Shown here: piece by piece, positions 63,649 to 64,000 of the stretch
How positions within the stretch are numbered: position 1 is the stretch's first letter
Layout: the number at the start of each line of letters is the position of its first letter
DNA from: Corynebacterium pseudogenitalium
GTDB taxonomy: Bacteria; Actinomycetota; Actinomycetes; Mycobacteriales; Mycobacteriaceae
DNA length: 64,000 bases
Reading direction: 5' to 3'
NCBI RefSeq assembly: GCF_024453815.1
Contig: NZ_CP072934.1
Coordinates: forward strand, 620,001 to 684,000
Made by a program: the position numbers and the translations under genes
The notes under the pieces: model-generated
What the model was told of the DNA's origin: nothing
Databases searched by the model: none
The model's input: the letters and a program-made list of their open reading frames with translations, nothing else

Positions 63649-64000
63649 CAGTGCTTCCTCCGCAGGATCAAGAAGAATGCCGGGACACCGATGAGCGCGG
63701 TGATCACGCCGACAGGCAGTTCCTGCGGGGCGAACAGCGCGCGGGCGATGGCGTCGGCAACTACGAGGGTGATCGCGCCGACCACCGCGGAAATCGGGAT
63801 CAAGCTGGCGTGCCGCGGCCCGGAAATCATGCGCACGGCGTGCGGAACAATCAAGCCCACAAACCCGATCGCGCCGACGGACGCGACCGTGGCCGCCGTC
63901 ATCAGCGACACCGCAACCAGCACCGCGTAGCGCAGCGCCACAACGGGAATCCCCATCGTGGACGCGGTCGCATCACCGAGGGAGAGCGCATCCAGGTAGC
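63648..64000 (-). CDS. FecCD-type ABC importer permease, partial at right edge
   Basis: The last 117 codons of a permease whose start lies beyond the right edge. The visible part includes ALSLGDATASTMGIPV and GAIGFVGLIVPHAVRMISG, the segment that couples to the ATPase, followed by three helices. Substrate cannot be determined; its place next to the ArsR-like gene and urease suggests a nickel chelate, although iron siderophores are common for this family. Confidence 0.9.
   Translation of the reverse strand, partial: YLDALSLGDATASTMGIPVVALRYAVLVAVSLMTAATVASVGAIGFVGLIVPHAVRMISGPRHASLIPISAVVGAITLVVADAIARALFAPQELPVGVITALIGVPAFFLILRRKH

Overview
The window looks like a Corynebacterium chromosome. 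It carries a UPF0182 protein, a DUF2342 'zinc-dependent metalloprotease', a PPA1309-type protein, argC-argJ-argB-argD, an NADP-type glutamate dehydrogenase, a class Ib nrdI-nrdE-nrdF cluster, a DtxR-family regulator and a seven-gene urease operon. Core genes are moderately GC-rich with short, often overlapping gene junctions. The species cannot be fixed from the sequence alone.

Layout. (1) 1-7056 is core: a metalloprotease tail, DUF2342 protein, PDZ/Lon-type protease, lipoprotein, PPA1309 protein and the large UPF0182 membrane protein. (2) The initiator tRNA-Met gene at 7135-7211 is an integration site. A diverged copy of its 3' half plus its terminator recurs at 11959-12036. Between the copies lie a SulP anion transporter with a MerR-type regulator, an orphan IS6-type end and a relaxase/MobB pair that overlap by 521 bases; the relaxase lacks its 5' end. 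(3) 12400-16911 is a very GC-rich mercury-resistance block (merA, merB, a MerT-like protein, a lipoprotein redoxin, CcdA, and divergent merR). (4) 17247-22473 is a plasmid- or island-like module: a frameshifted EcoRI-type methyltransferase, a DUF262-HNH nuclease, a serine recombinase, a DUF4192 protein, a 47-residue protein, SSB and a small Cys/His protein. (5) 22612-28073 holds an MntR-like regulator, nrdI-nrdE-nrdF, a small unknown protein and an FMN reductase. (6) 28074-40458 is mixed accessory DNA: a long imperfect inverted repeat, IS-end-like repeats, two paralogues of an unknown family about 9.4 kb apart, a UvrA-like ABC protein, a broken toxin-antitoxin pair, an unknown three-gene cluster, the efeU-efeO-efeB iron system behind a DtxR-like box, and a 5' fragment of a DNA methyltransferase gene. 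(7) 40642-47325 has a LysE-type exporter, gdh and argCJBD. (8) 47483-50438 is a metal or metal-chelate ABC importer; 50435-54251 is a dicarboxylate-type transporter with a histidine kinase and receiver protein; then come a lipoprotein and a CDF cation exporter. (9) 56041-62516 is a DMT transporter with a polyhistidine tail followed by ureA-B-C-E-F-G-D. It is followed by a convergent His-rich ArsR-family regulator and a second metal ABC importer that runs off the right edge.

The genes suggest three working units. The first is a nickel economy around urease: two ABC importers, a His-tailed transporter, a CDF exporter, a NmtR-like sensor and the UreE/F/G/D accessory proteins. The second is manganese-linked deoxyribonucleotide synthesis: an MntR-like regulator next to nrdIEF, with unusual tandem palindromes between them. 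The third is mobile stress cargo (mercury detoxification, anion transport, restriction) collected next to the initiator tRNA.
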